The notes beneath the pieces are model-generated. The model worked only from the letters and a program-made list of their open reading frames with translations. It ran no database searches and was not told the DNA's origin. Below, piece after piece: positions 36,785 through 49,264 of a stretch of 64,000 nt of DNA. Position 1 is the first letter of the stretch. Every line of letters starts with the position of its first letter. This DNA is from Epiperipatus broadwayi (Eukaryota; Onychophora; Udeonychophora; Euonychophora; Peripatidae), in the NCBI GenBank assembly GCA_028023455.1, contig JAQFVV010000281.1:310001-374000 (forward strand), in the 5' to 3' direction. The position numbers and the translations under genes are program-made.

Positions 36785-37004
36785 AGAAAATGAACCCTTG
36801 GAGCATTTTCAATGCAGGATTATAGATTTTCTTCCTTCCCAAGCAGACACCAGCCTCAGAGAAACACTCAGAGCAATTGCAATTGGCAGTTGTCACTGTA
36901 GATTGAATCCTATAGATAAAGCCAGATCAGTGAAAATTTTTGATAAGAAGGGATTATTATTGAATGATTTATTTGAAGAGAGTAGTTTAGATTGTACATT
37001 GTGA
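36785..37004 (+). CDS. Coding-like block, possible terminal exon, unidentified
   Basis: The plus strand has a good acceptor-like sequence (TTTTCTTTTCATTAG, ending at 36785), after which an open frame of about 72 codons reads ENEPLEHFQCRIIDFLP, then RAIAIGSCHCRLNP, and ends LFEESSLDCTL before TGA (37002-37004). It is less AT-rich than its surroundings. An ATG-start version would begin at 36741. The following 200 bases (to about 37210) are similarly GC-richer. I do not recognise the protein. It could be the last exon of a host gene or a fragment of an unknown repeat. No partner exon was found nearby. Confidence 0.25.
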
Positions 37005-37209
37005 CTAAAGAAATGATGGGGTGAAAAGATTGGCCATTGCTTTCTGGAGCTCAGTTTCCACCAGCTCATCAATGCCATTCCAAGTGTTTTCAACATCTAG
37101 CCTGAGATGATACTGTGTCAAGGAAGCCTGCTAAATGATCTGACTTTATAACTGCCTGTTTCAAGTCATGTAACATATACCATTTGGTTGAGGTAACCCC
37201 AATTTGCCA

Positions 37210-40200
37210 CAAGCCACTAATTCTACCCTACATTGTTTTCTAAATCAATGTTAATTTATATTATCTATATTTTTTTTTACAACTTAGTTTTAAAATGCGT
37301 CTTTTAAATTTTTTCTCTTAAATTTAAAATCTCAATTCTTATCAAAATCCCACATTATTTTGATGCAGCAAATTTAAATTAAATTTTTGTTGGTTTATTT
37401 ATAATATTGACTTACTGAAATTGCCAAGTATAAAATTCAATGAGCTATTAACTTTAAATTCTCTCCCTCTTATTTTCTCCAGTCAAAATCATTACAGAAG
37501 ACTTTTTCCCATAAATTAATTAATAGAAAGCTCGTTTAGTTTTGTACATCATATTATAAATTTATTTTTAAATGATTGAAATGATTTTAAAAGTTATGTG
37601 TCTTATTATTACTTCCAGTTTAAAATTGCCCTTGTAATTAAATCAGTTTCTCTAAACCAAATAAAAGAGAATCACCCAGCTATCATAGCATTTTCATATC
37701 AACTACTAACAATATATATTTTATACATATATATTTTCATTTGTATCAGTAAAATAGTAAAATTATGATGCATAATTTATTATGATATATGTTGTCAAAC
37801 TTCACCAGAAATGAGTTTGATATTTAATGCCCAGTCTGTCTATGTTAATTAAAAGACTGACTTATTTATATCTTTGATGATTGAGCTATTTAATAACATA
37901 CTAATAAATGAAATATTTGGTAAGTGTGGAAAAGAATTTATATTTTAGTTTTAATTCTTGCATTTCTTTATATATTATAATCTATGATCCATTCATTAAT
38001 AACCCAAGATTTTTGGGGACTTTCTATTATGTCAGGGAGCCAATTATTTTAATCAGGAATTAAATTATTATTATTGTTAGTGATACACTATCTGTCTAAG
38101 GCATTATGTATTTATAGCTACAACTATTCATTTATTATTGTTCTTGCTTTACTAATTACCTCTTAGGACCTTCGGAATTTTAAATATGACCAGTCCAACC
38201 TTTTCACTTTCCCTCAAAGTAGACGAAGTTCATACAAAGGGATTATTTTCATGCATTCCCATTAAGATGTGTATGGAAAGTCCAGTGCATCAAATCTATT
38301 ATTATTATTCAGAGACATGTTTTGGCTGGAGGGCCAGCATTTTTCATCTACCTGTATAAACCAGGGATTTCTTTTAGCAAAACCACCAAGAGGTTCATAA
38401 GAGACTTCATTTATTCTTTTGTTGTAATCTCATAATAGAATACTGCCTTCATCATTTTATATCTTTATTTAGCAAACCTGAAATATTCTCTGTCATAATG
38501 GCACATCCATCACAAACCAATTCCAATTAATTAAATCTGACTATATAGTTGTCAATTATTTATTTAAGAACTATTTTGCTTTCCACACTCATTATATAAA
38601 AATGATTTTAAATGTAATAGTGTTTTAAATACACATTACTCATGTCTTGTTATTTATATATAAAATAAATTTTTTTGTAACCTCTTAAAGAGGGCTAATA
38701 ATATTTTATTGCTGATTGGTTTTTGGCAGACCAATTAACAAATTTTTACATTGTTATCAAAGCCACATCAAAATGAATTCAATAAAAATAACCTAGCTGT
38801 ATAAACAAAATCTAACTTATTTTGTAACCAAATTCCTTAATAAATTCCTGTAATATTATTATTTTAAATAAGGATAGTTTGTCATCACTATGAATTTGTA
38901 ATATTAATTATCCTAGTTATTTATAATATTTTTGATTTAAATTCAATTCTTTGTAATGTTGCCCTAAGGAATTATCATTATTATGGTTCAAACTATTAGT
39001 AATCAATATCAAATCATTAATTGCTTATATAAACTCTTTATTATTTTGAGTCTCTTTGTGAACCATGACCTTCAGCTGGGACGGAATAAAATCAAGGACT
39101 GCTAGTGTCATCATAAACATCATCCATTGGTCAGAGATGCAATAGTTCAGGCAAATAGATTAGGATTCACTCTTGCCCTGACATCTATATCTTGTGCATG
39201 GTTGGATTAAAGGTACTTTTGCTTGGATTATTGCTCTTGTTGAATGAATATATGATTTTGACAATTCTGTAATGTTGATTCAATTATATTCTAAGCATCT
39301 ATTCAGTAATAAGGTCCATTGTGAAATTGATTATTGCATGCAGTACAGTATAGGCAATGATGAGGATCAGGTATCTTTTGCCCCACATCACCTTCTATCC
39401 TAAGCAAGGTAAAACATATTTCTGACATTGCAATATTAAGATCTATTACCTTTAGGCTATCTCAGTAAATGACCTATAATGGCAAATCTATATATCCTAT
39501 AGCTATGTTATGTTGATCATATGTTCGTGCAGAAATGGACAATCAAACGTATATAATAAAACAACTCATATGGGATATTACTTTGATAAAACACTTATAT
39601 AAACAAAAGACAAAATAAATAAAAAAAATATTATTTTATACACCTTGCTAATAATTGTAATACTTCTCTTATAGGAAGACAAATTAATTAATATTTATTA
39701 TATCAATTTAAATGATAATTGTACTATTATTTTCCTTTTTATTAGACAAAATAAACTTTCTCTCAATTTAATATTTCATTCATACTGAAGAATAAATTGT
39801 TAACAATGAAACAAATAAAATATTAATAAGATATATAATATGATTTAATATCTATTTATAACCAATAATTTTAGTAATAGTTTTCTCCACTATTTGTTTA
39901 TTAACCATATTTTCCAGTATGTGTGTCTTTATAACATTACAAATATAATGTATTTATAAATCATACTTTTACTAGCTTATTTATAGAACAAATGGTGCAA
40001 CAAGTTAATCATTAAATTAATGATCTTTTAAAAACGTATTATAAAAATCTATAAAATATTTATGTAATATAATCAGTGTATATTATCCAACAATAACTAC
40101 ATTCAAATGAAGAAAGGGAAAGGAATAATAATCACTAAACATTTGCATCTATATGCGTGAGGGTTAACTAACATTTCCAAACTCAACCTTAACTCATTAA

Positions 40201-42277
40201 TCTAACATCCATTAATTTTAAGACATAAAGGCTACAGAACTTAGCTGATTTATTATTAATAACTGGAGCATTTGCCACTTTATTTTAAAAATAAAAGAAA
40301 TACAACTATTTCAGCAATATGCTCTAAAATAAGTAAATACACAAACCACTCACGATTTAATAAGCAAATAATCAGGAGAATATAACTCTATCCATGTAAT
40401 ACAATCATCCCTCGACCATTTCTACATCCAAATACACTCAACATATTTCCTACATAAACAAATTTATAAACAGACAAGGTTTTAATTCTCTATTTGTTTT
40501 TAACAAATTGCACCAACGAAATTGAAATAAAAATAAAACACAATTTTGAAAAAAAAAAAAAATTATGATAGCGCACACACACTCGAATATAGGATTATAT
40601 ATAATACGATTTCTAAATCACATAGGATAATACATTGTTTTATTATAACAATAACAAGTTACATTAGCTTTAAAAATATTATATTTCTAGTATAAGCAAT
40701 AAAAAAATACCTATCAACATTTATTCATTAAATATTGAGTTTTTTTTTTTAAATTTGAAATTTTACATGAAAGTATACACTGCTCCCGATAATAACAATG
40801 AATTAAAAAAAATTGTTCCTATCGGTTGAAGTATAATCTGACGAGCTGCAATAGTTTCCAATATTTTAAAATCTCCTAGTAAACATAAGAAACAACATTG
40901 GTATATGATAAAATTATTCTATTAAACACTAGAAACAAAATCTCTGATTTGGTAATATCATCCTGGTAAAGGCTTATGACTTTTCTCCTTTAGTTTTTAA
41001 TGCTTAATATAATTTTTTACTAGCCATTGTCAATGATCCATCCATGCATGTATACGTTGTTATCAATTAATTACTAAATAGCGTTAAGCGATGCATTTAA
41101 TTATTAATTTTTATGTATATATGCAAATAATAAAGTTCTTTGGTATATAACTATTCTATTGGAAAAACAAGTTAAATTCGACAAATTCTCTCCTTTTAAT
41201 TTTATTTTGCATAATATAAATAGAAACTTTTTTAAAACTAAAAGCACAGAAAGTGTTCCTCAGTAGCGTTGATTATAATTTTTCTTAGTCATCTTCATTT
41301 CCAATAATATTTTTTTATAATTCCAATACTATTGATTTATAATAAATATGTTAAATGAACTATAATTGATAATCTTACATGAAATTCAAGCATTTTAAAT
41401 ATAGCAAACCTAATCCGTCAGTTGATAAAAGCCAGAGCTGGTTCCTTAAGAGTTTATTCTTCCATGTGTAATATTAGTACAATAAATATGAGAGTAAAGT
41501 CATCCACATGAACAGTAGTAAAATTTTACGATGTTACTTCACTTATATTACTATTTCCTTTAAAAACTTAATAATAATTTTTTTTACCTTTCCCTTTTAG
41601 AATATCTTGTTTACAACACATTCTCATACCCTTTTTTATTATTATAATGAATTTGGAAACATGCCAGAATTTTCTTACTTATAAAATGTCAATAATAGAG
41701 TGTTGGAATGAAAAGAAGAGAAAAAATATTAAATATTAACTTACAAATGTTACCCAATAATAAACAGATAATCTTTACCATTTTAAATACAAGATTATAA
41801 ACAATATATAATTAGTAAATAATAAATACAATATAAAAAATCATTCTAAATAGTGATATATGTGTATAACTGTTTATTATGGCACATAAATTCTATTACT
41901 ACAATTTGAACATTATAAGTAATCATATAAAAAATGTACAAAGTGTAAGACGATGTAAAATGAACATACACCCACATATACAAGTTAAATCTTGGATTGA
42001 GATAGATAATAAGTTAGAAAACCAATGAATAACACCTACTACAGCTTTCCTATTAATTTTGCTCTCATACCAACATTCCCTGATGTTGTCCATCTTCCTC
42101 TTCCACTACTGGACATATATAACTTAAAATTCTATCAACCGGTACACTCAACTAAAGTTTTAATTTTTTAAAAAACCTAATTTGAAATAGTAAATTACAT
42201 TACAATTCATTTTTTTCAAAATACTTATCTCTAGTTATTACTAACACAAATGTGAACTTTCCACATTTCTTCTTGGT
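37210..42277. other. Long stretch, no gene recognised
   Basis: About 5 kb, mostly AT-rich. Slightly GC-richer blocks at about 38160-38420 and 39060-39420 look like old repeat or coding remnants, with no motif that allows a call. No RNA gene was seen. Confidence 0.45.
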
Positions 42278-43120
42278 GCTGCGACATGAAGAATTATAAT
42301 CGTTTAATCATTAAATTAATTAGGTTATTAAATCAAAAACATATTTTAAAATCTACATTAATAAAATAATTTCACAAAAAAAAAATACGAAAAGCATTAA
42401 TGTGAAGAATAGTTAAAATGTGTGTTTAAATCAAATTGAGTGTGTTTGCACATGCATATTCTGCATAATCTATTTTAATACATTGTACATGATTACACCT
42501 GCATTTATATATGTAATATATGCAGGATTCGAACTCAGACTTTTGCATGACCTACAAGTCTCTGTGCCATCTTATATCACTGACTCACCTGATCACACAC
42601 ATGTTGAAAAGATAAATAATCACCAATACATGTATTTCATGCTAAACCAGCACTCATTAAAGTATGAGGATTGGTTATCTTAATATAAAGGTGAATACTA
42701 ATTATATATATGTGTGGAGATGGTAATTTGAGCCAACTGATGAGTGCTGGTTTAGCATGAAATACATATATTGATGATTATTTGTTTTTTCAACATGTGT
42801 GTGATCATGTGAGTCAGCAATGTAAGATGGCACTGTGAGTCATAGGTCGTGTGAAAGTCTTAGTTTGAATCCCACATATATTACATATATAAATGCAGAT
42901 GTAAGCCTTACAATGTATTAAAATAGAATATGCAGAATATACACGTGTAAACACACACTCAATTTGATTTCAACATGCATTTTAACTATTCTTCACATTA
43001 ATGCTTTTTGTATTTTTTGTGTTAAATTGTTATTTTTTAATGTAGATTTTAAAATATGTTTTTGATTTAATAACCTAATTAATTTAATGATTAAACGATT
43101 ATAATTTTTCACGTTGCAGC
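42278..43120. repeat. Fold-back repeat, about 380-bp arms, containing an inverted pair of tRNA-SINEs
   Basis: Arms 42278-42657 and 42740-43120 are imperfect reverse complements with an 82-bp spacer. Each arm holds a tRNA-like region. In the right arm GTGAGTCAGCAATGTAAG (A-box-like) is followed by TTAGTTTGAATCCCAC (B box); the left arm has the inverse, GAGTTCGAATCCTGC on the minus strand. The two SINEs point towards the outside of the fold-back. The 87-codon plus-strand open frame at 42420-42683 is a by-product. Confidence 0.8.
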
Positions 43121-43420
43121 TCTAATAATAGAGTACCAATTAAATAATTAAAAAATTTTATCCACTTAGAAGTGCTTTACATTATCCCAGTAATCTTTAT
43201 CAACTAAAGCTTTGAAAGGCTAACTTTTCCACAATTCCATGATCTTATTTGCTGCTTGCCTGTTAATTAAGTCATGTTTATATTTGTATATTAGCATAGC
43301 TTTCTATATTTTTTTTATTGTTATTTTTTTTCAATTTGCAATATTTTTATATTATTAAACTTGAAGTTAGCACTTGCTATTATTAAAATGAGTTCAGAAA
43401 TTGAAACAAAATTGCATAGT

Positions 43421-43632
43421 TGGTAATAATATTTCAGCATCTGTTTTTTACGACCATAATAAATCATGTATTTATGGTTTTGACTTCAATTTTAATAATG
43501 TAAAAATATTGCAAATTGGAAAAATAACAATAAAAAAAAATAAAGGAAGCTATGGTAATATACAAATATAAACATGACTTAATTAACAGGCAAGCAGCAA
43601 ATGTTAAGATCACAGAATTGTGGGAAAGTTAG
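43421..43632 (+). pseudogene. GIY-YIG C-terminal fragment of a Neptune-like PLE
   Basis: The plus strand reads NISASVFYDHNKSCIYGFDF, then NNVKILQIGK, and after a frameshift in the A-run near 43536-43545 continues EAMVIYKYKHDLINRQAAN and VKITELWES, then TAG at 43630-43632. This aligns with element N (IIFDHNKTCNYGF, EAMMISRNRGGLMNKQSAN, IKTTELWEI) but is clearly diverged, so it is a different family of the same clade. The nuclease core upstream is missing. Confidence 0.75.
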
Positions 43633-43640
43633 CCTTTCAA

Positions 43641-43695
43641 AGCTTTAGTTGATAAAGATTACTGGGATAATCGAAAGTGCTCCTAAGTGGATACA
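43641..43695 (+). ncRNA. Hammerhead-like motif in the second Neptune-like family
   Basis: AGCTTTAG, TTGATAA, A, helix II GATTA/TAATC with loop CTGGGA, GAAA, GTGCTC, CTAAGTGG. TTAG pairs with CTAA for helix I. The stems differ from those of element N but fold the same way. The inverted copy (43165-43210, minus) has TAAA in place of GAAA. Confidence 0.45.
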
Positions 43696-43718
43696 ATTTT
43701 TTAATTATTTAGTTATTG

Positions 43719-44129
43719 TATTTACAAATATTCAATAACATAATTAGTACATTGCTTTAAAAATACAGACATCAAATAATAAAATTATTTTATATCTATA
43801 TATATTTTATAATTGATTTGCATTCTAAACTATACAATATTTGTAATGTTTAAATAAAATAAACCCTTATTCCATTTTGTATATAATTTAATAAAACGTT
43901 AAATATAACATCAATATCTCATTCATACTTTACATTTTATCGACATGCAATTATTAAGCTATGTATTAAAATGAAACATTCTACAAAAATTTATCATTAA
44001 TAAATTTATTAGATAATCTTATATTTTGCAATTCCCAATCCATTATAGGTACAATCACCGATATTACTCATTGCCTAAGTCTCCAGTCAATCAATTATGA
44101 AATGGATTTTATAATAATTAAGCTATTAT
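43719..44129. other. AT-rich stretch, no gene seen
   Basis: No coding or repeat signal was recognised between the fold-back and the first 3-kb repeat. Confidence 0.5.
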
Positions 44130-46054
44130 ACTGGTTCAAAATCCCATACCCTTTATCTATTTTATAATTGATACTCTAACTGTATCAGTGTACATCATGA
44201 GCATGACATGATGTTTACAATATTTTTTTTAATGGGAGATCGATAACAATCTTCAGTAATACCCAAAGTTAAGTACAAATGAGTTTTACATTAGTAGTTA
44301 TAAGAAGAAGGAAATTTGATTTCAATTAAAAATCAAAATCTTTCCCTATTAAACCATTTATATTTCCACCCCAATATCTATTTGCCCGGTAGACATTTTC
44401 CCTTGCTCTTCACATACCTTTAAAAGATTGTACTAATTCGACAACCCTTAGTGCCACCCCCAACATAATAAAAGAAAGCAAAGAAATTAAATAATTTTCC
44501 CTCCCCAATCTGTCGAGAGAGTATGCAAAGAGAAATTTATTTTCTGTTCTTAAACATAAATTTTTTTTAGGTGAAGGAAAACTTGGTGAAAATATATTCT
44601 AATTTAACTACCTGATATAATACCCTGATGGCTAGCTCCATTTTAATTCTCTATCTCAGGAACATTAAGTAACTATTGCTATAACTTTTTATAGCCATGG
44701 TATGCAAGCATCACAAATAAGTGATTACATTTTTATTATTATTAAGTTTCTTTATTTTATAATAGATTGTATGACAACAGATAAGATATAAGAATATAAT
44801 TTATTTAACTAAAATTCCCCTCCACCACATATAATTTTAAACATTCGAATAGTGAGTCATAAATTAATTTTATGTTTTCTATTCCAATTGCCCTGTTCTA
44901 CATATAATTATACAAAATTAACTAAAATCTTTATGTTCAAATTCTACAGTTTGATTCAACAAAAAAAATTCTTTTTTTAACTTATATTAAAGTTAACTTA
45001 ATTGCTATGAATACAAATGGTTAAATATGGATGCCAAAGTGTGTGTGGGTGGTCTATACTCTATCTCCCTGCACAAAACAACGAATGTTTCATTACATAG
45101 ATTCCCTAAATATTAAAATAAGTTATACACAGATCTAACCCCTTGAACTGTCCCCATTTGCTTTTATACACTTTTAAGATTAGATACCCTTACATTTGGG
45201 TCCATAAAATAATAATTTACATAATATATATTTTTTTTATGTATATAAAATTTTTTTTAAAAAAAACATATAAGCCAACTATATATATCACTCCATGTAA
45301 GGTGACACCACCATGATTAACATTAGATAAGACATAAAGGTGACATGGGGTAAGAGAACAAGAAATCATAATAATCTTATATTTACTGGGTTTGGGTGAG
45401 ATCTGTGTATAAGTAATATTATTTCACAATATTTCATACACTAATACAAAAAATATTATATTTTGTCATGTGTTAGTAAATAGATTATAATTATCTGGGT
45501 TATATACACTTAAAAAATACAAATAACAAACTACAAAAAAAATTTATAAAACGTTTTTTTTCCATTTTACTCAGCTTTATCTGCTAGCCCTCAAGATTTG
45601 AACTTCTGGGCAGACCGTCTCAACTTCCAGAAAAGTCATAGTGATGTTCACTTTAACCCCTCACCTTCCTTGTTGAGTCCTTCAAACAGGATACTCTGAG
45701 TCCCTGACACATCCATCTTGGCAACTACATATCTGAACTGCTGGGTGTATGGCTATGGTTCTTTCTACTCCAACCTTTGGTAGGCTATCAGATGAAATTC
45801 GGTTGTCATTTTAGTCATGGTACTCCACAATATTTTTCTGTCTTTTTGATTGATTACTGAACAGCTTATGCTTCTATAATTTCCCACATCATATGGGTGT
45901 TGGTGGCTTTGATTAATATTATCACAAACCAGTGGGAAAGACCTTCAAACAAAATTTGGTTCATTCAAGAATTGTGTGATTTATTTTCATCCTTGAATTA
46001 AAAACAATATTTAGCAATCCAACAGCATATTTCTCGGAAAGAATAAATGCCTAA

Positions 46055-46400
46055 TATAATCTCCTTATACCATACAGGTAGGTTCTGATGCTCTGTCCAT
46101 TCAATAATAATATTTTACACCACATGCAGATTCATTTAGGTTTCTTATTCCAGATAAAATCAATGATTTAATTTAACCATATATCAATTCATACAGCACT
46201 TTCTCATTCCAATCAAGGAAAAAAAATCATTAGATATTCTTCACCTCACAGGTAGATTATTGCATCTCTCTCTGTCCAGCACTAATCAATAATTAAACTT
46301 TTTCTCTTCACCTCTCAGATAGGTTATTGTGTCTCCCTTTGTCCAGCACTAATCAACAACTAAAACCCAACTGTTCACCTACCAGGTAGGTTACCCATCC
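46055..46400. repeat. Degenerate minisatellite inside the 3-kb repeat, copy A
   Basis: Three to four units of about 70 bp are each built on CACCTC-CAGGTAGGTTATTG followed by CTCTGTCCAGCACTAATCAA. The same array occurs in copy B at about 51190-51540. Confidence 0.7.
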
Positions 46401-46610
46401 ACAAGTTTCAATTACTTATATCCGCCTTCGAGCTATTGCATCAGATAATTTAACTTTTGTACATTCTTTTATAAAATCAAGTTTTAAAAATCTGTTTTGG
46501 GGAATTTCAAAACTCCATATTGGAATAATAGACTACCCACATTCTTTAGATAACAAATTTGGAATTGATTTACAAAAACTACCTGATTACATACAAAAAA
46601 GTAAAAATAG

Positions 46611-46710
46611 TCTTGCGTTGTTAGCCAAGAGGTATCGCAGCCGTCATGCAAGCAAGTAGTTGGTTGCAGACGGTTGTGGGTTCGCGTCCCGGCCGATGCT
46701 ATGACATATG
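46611..46710 (+). repeat. tRNA-derived SINE, about 100 bp
   Basis: The sequence has an A-box-like TTAGCCAAGAGGT and a B box TGGGTTCGCGTCCC, with a long variable region as in Leu/Ser-type tRNAs. It is flanked by a perfect 16-bp target-site duplication, AAAAAAGTAAAAATAG (46595-46610 and 46713-46728). The same SINE family is at 22339-22419 and 51905-51985. The parent tRNA was not determined. Confidence 0.8.
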
Positions 46711-47113
46711 AAAAAAAAGTAAAAATAGAAAAACAAAATTAATTAAATCTACCTTTTAAACGGAAGATTCTTGTCAATCACACAAAAAGTATTTTTATAT
46801 ATTATTCAAATAAAAGAAAAACATTTTAAAAATTATCAAAAACAGAAAAAATATATATATACAAAAAAAATCTTTATTACATATGCTACATTTATAGTAG
46901 AACATTTACAATAACTGACATATTTATAGTGGGTTATTATTTTAAAATAGTTAATATATGTGTTAGTTGTGTATGCCAGGAGATGGGAATCTAGTATGGA
47001 CCAACTCTCATTGTTTATTCATTTTTTTATTTATTTAATGAATCCAATAAATTTAGCTGTGCCAAATTGGTGGCAACAGCCATCTTTGCATGAACATTTT
47101 ACAGTCTGGCACA

Positions 47114-47900
47114 ATACCTCCCTCACTGATGAGATCATTAAAAGAAAATAATTATTCTTTTTTAAATATCTTAAATTATTTACCAACTATTAATTTTAAT
47201 GTTTTTATACCAATTTAATCGCTATATTTTCATTATGTTTTTTCCTTTTTTTATACATATACATGATTGGAGACCCTTGCATCTGATGGGCAGAAATGCA
47301 AACCCGAGCTCTCAAACACTAATATGTCCTACCAAACATATATCATATTCCCGCATCTGGAACAAAACAACAATAATCCAGCACATCAGTCCAAAAGCCC
47401 ACACTTCATCTGAAACTCTATGACAAACAATAATGGTCAAGTACCAAAAGTGTCCAATAAATGCATCCCTCCTCATGTCTTTGGAGGCTTATGGAATTTT
47501 TTTCCATTATAGAACAGAAAGAATGAATTCTTCATTTTCGAAGAGCCAATTTAAAGGTATAACCATAGTAAATGCACCCAAGCTTCTTTCTTTTAAGGCT
47601 TACAGGGTCTTTTCGCATCACAAGGTATGAAGGTCTCTGAGAAAAGATTATCTCCCTTTTCTCAGCTAAACAGTATCCCATGCACAAATGACGGAATACA
47701 TACACTATTACAAAGTCAGAAATTCCAAACTACATATAGATCTTCAGCCAACCCACTGAACCCTTGTTGCCTTCTGAGAGGGCAGAAACCCAGATACAAT
47801 TCAGCCCTACATATCATGCCTGAGAAACCCAAAAATCTGCACTCACTTCCCTCAAATGGACTGATCAATCAATAACTACTACTACTTATCCTTCATCTTT
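47114..47900. other. No gene recognised; weak internal repeats
   Basis: Several 60-80 codon plus-strand frames (47199-47423, 47433-47630, 47627-47875) have no motif. Two similar segments (near 47455-47520 and 47560-47620, sharing AATGCA...GGCTTA) suggest an old tandem repeat of about 110 bp. Confidence 0.4.
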
Positions 47901-47923
47901 ATTCTTACTACACCCATCCCATA

Positions 47924-48680
47924 TCACTGAGTTAATGCACAAATTTGCCTTAGCTTTATCCAGTGGTTTAACATCATGCTGATGGGTTTTCCCCCTGCAT
48001 ATTTGAGCTCTGACTTTTTACTATGAGAGTAACATTTATGATTTGTGCCTCCTGAAAAATATGAGTTCCTTCTTTGTTCAATATCATTAAAACTTTCTTG
48101 ATACATATCCATAAGGTGCTCAAGCTCTTTTACCATCTTGCATTTCTCCTATAATATAATATGTCTGGATTTGTGTTTAGCTATTGTGTACTGCTTAAAA
48201 ATTTCTACACTTTTATTTTCCACCCATGTTTTATATGTTCCACGTTTCTTCTCAGTACTCTCTGTAATTTCATTTATCTGATCAGTATCTGTTATTTCCA
48301 CATCCGATAGACTACAACCCCCTACTTCACTACTGGTTAATTTCCATTTTTTGATTCATTTTCACTTGGTTCAGAGTCCTCTATTTTATTTTCAGATTGT
48401 TCTGCATTTATTTTGCTTTCATTTTCCAAAGTCTGTCTCACTTCATTTTCAGATTGTTCAATATTTATTTTACTTTCAACTTCCAAAGATTCTCTCATTT
48501 CATCTTCATTATTTTCCATTTCTTTAACATTTTATATTTTTGTTTATACCCTTTGTCTGTTCAGACATCTCTTTTCTCCATTTTTCTAGTTCTTTTGGTA
48601 TTTTATCCACTTGTTTTTTTACATAACTTAATAACTCTTGCATCATTGCCTTTAGGTCTTTCTTTTCTTGCTGTTTTTCC
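47924..48680 (-). pseudogene. Charged coiled-coil ORF remnant, gag- or ORF1-like
   Basis: Minus-strand frames follow each other: 48680-48519 (MEKQQEKKDLKAMMQELLSY, ending IKC and a stop), 48519-48337 (acidic; two copies of a motif like ESKINIEQSENEVRQTLEN), and 48136-47924 (KELEHLMDMYQESFNDIEQR). The first two look like one acidic coiled-coil protein split by a frameshift near 48525. Small coiled-coil proteins of this kind are common as retroelement Gag or ORF1 products, but no zinc knuckle, protease or RT is seen. It lies between the two 3-kb repeats and may belong to an element that is otherwise gone. Confidence 0.4.
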
Positions 48681-48726
48681 ATTTTTTCCCTCTAGTCAAC
48701 ATATATTTGAATTAGAAATCCTATAA

Positions 48727-49264
48727 CTTCATGAATCTTTAATTTGTAATTTTGGGAATATCTATTGCGTGATCTTTCTTTTTTATTAAGCACATATTAA
48801 ACTATATTAACTTTTGTAACTATCTTAAATCCTGAGTATATAACTTTAATTCGTATTGAAAACATAAAATCGCGTACTTTTCTCTATTTAAAACTACAAA
48901 TATATAAAATTTAATCTCATATTACCCTATGCAGTACACCACACCTTACGTTTAGTACCAATCGTCATGTATTTAAGTCATCTTCCATTCAGCATATTTC
49001 TTTGATTCTATTATAACTCAATTGATCCATGCTAACAAACTAACAATCAAAAAAAAAAAAAACTCTAGATACTATTCTTTTTTGAACCAACTATTTAAAA
49101 TGTATATTTCTCAACCTACAACTTGTCTATACTACATTTTGTACACAAAAAATATCTATCTTCATTAATTTTTTTTTCTACTAATATTATTTACTTTATT
49201 TTCTTTCATCACTCTGTATGCAATTTTTTTTATTCGAGGACTTACACGTTGGGGACATTTTCTG
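48727..49264. other. AT-rich stretch, no gene seen
   Basis: No recognisable coding sequence. The plus-strand frames at 48397-48726 and 49123-49347 are Phe/Ser/Ile-rich by composition. Confidence 0.5.

Larger units (their letters stand above)
43138..43718. mobile_element. Fold-back of a second Neptune-like PLE 3' end
   Basis: Arms 43138-43367 (minus) and 43483-43718 (plus) are imperfect reverse complements around a 115-bp spacer. The plus-oriented side carries the C-terminus of a GIY-YIG protein, a stop, and a 3' end with the hammerhead-like motif. The left arm is the same 3' end inverted. It starts only 18 bp after the SINE fold-back ends. Confidence 0.8.
44130..47113. repeat. 3-kb direct repeat, copy A
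   Basis: This copy matches 49265-52420 along its whole length with moderate divergence. It opens with CTGGTTCAAAATCCC (a B-box-like word; GGTTCGAAATCC in copy B) and ends in GTCTGGCACA, which pairs with TGTGCCA about 50 bases upstream as a terminal hairpin. No protein motif was found on either strand, so it is a non-autonomous repeat or a segmental duplication. It carries a SINE (46611-46710) and tandem sub-repeats. Confidence 0.85.

Noticed and set aside
45590-45640. Minus-strand B-box-like AAGTTCAAATCTT in the 3-kb repeat
   Set aside because: No A box at a fitting distance, and the word is changed in copy B (50720), so a Pol III promoter is not supported.
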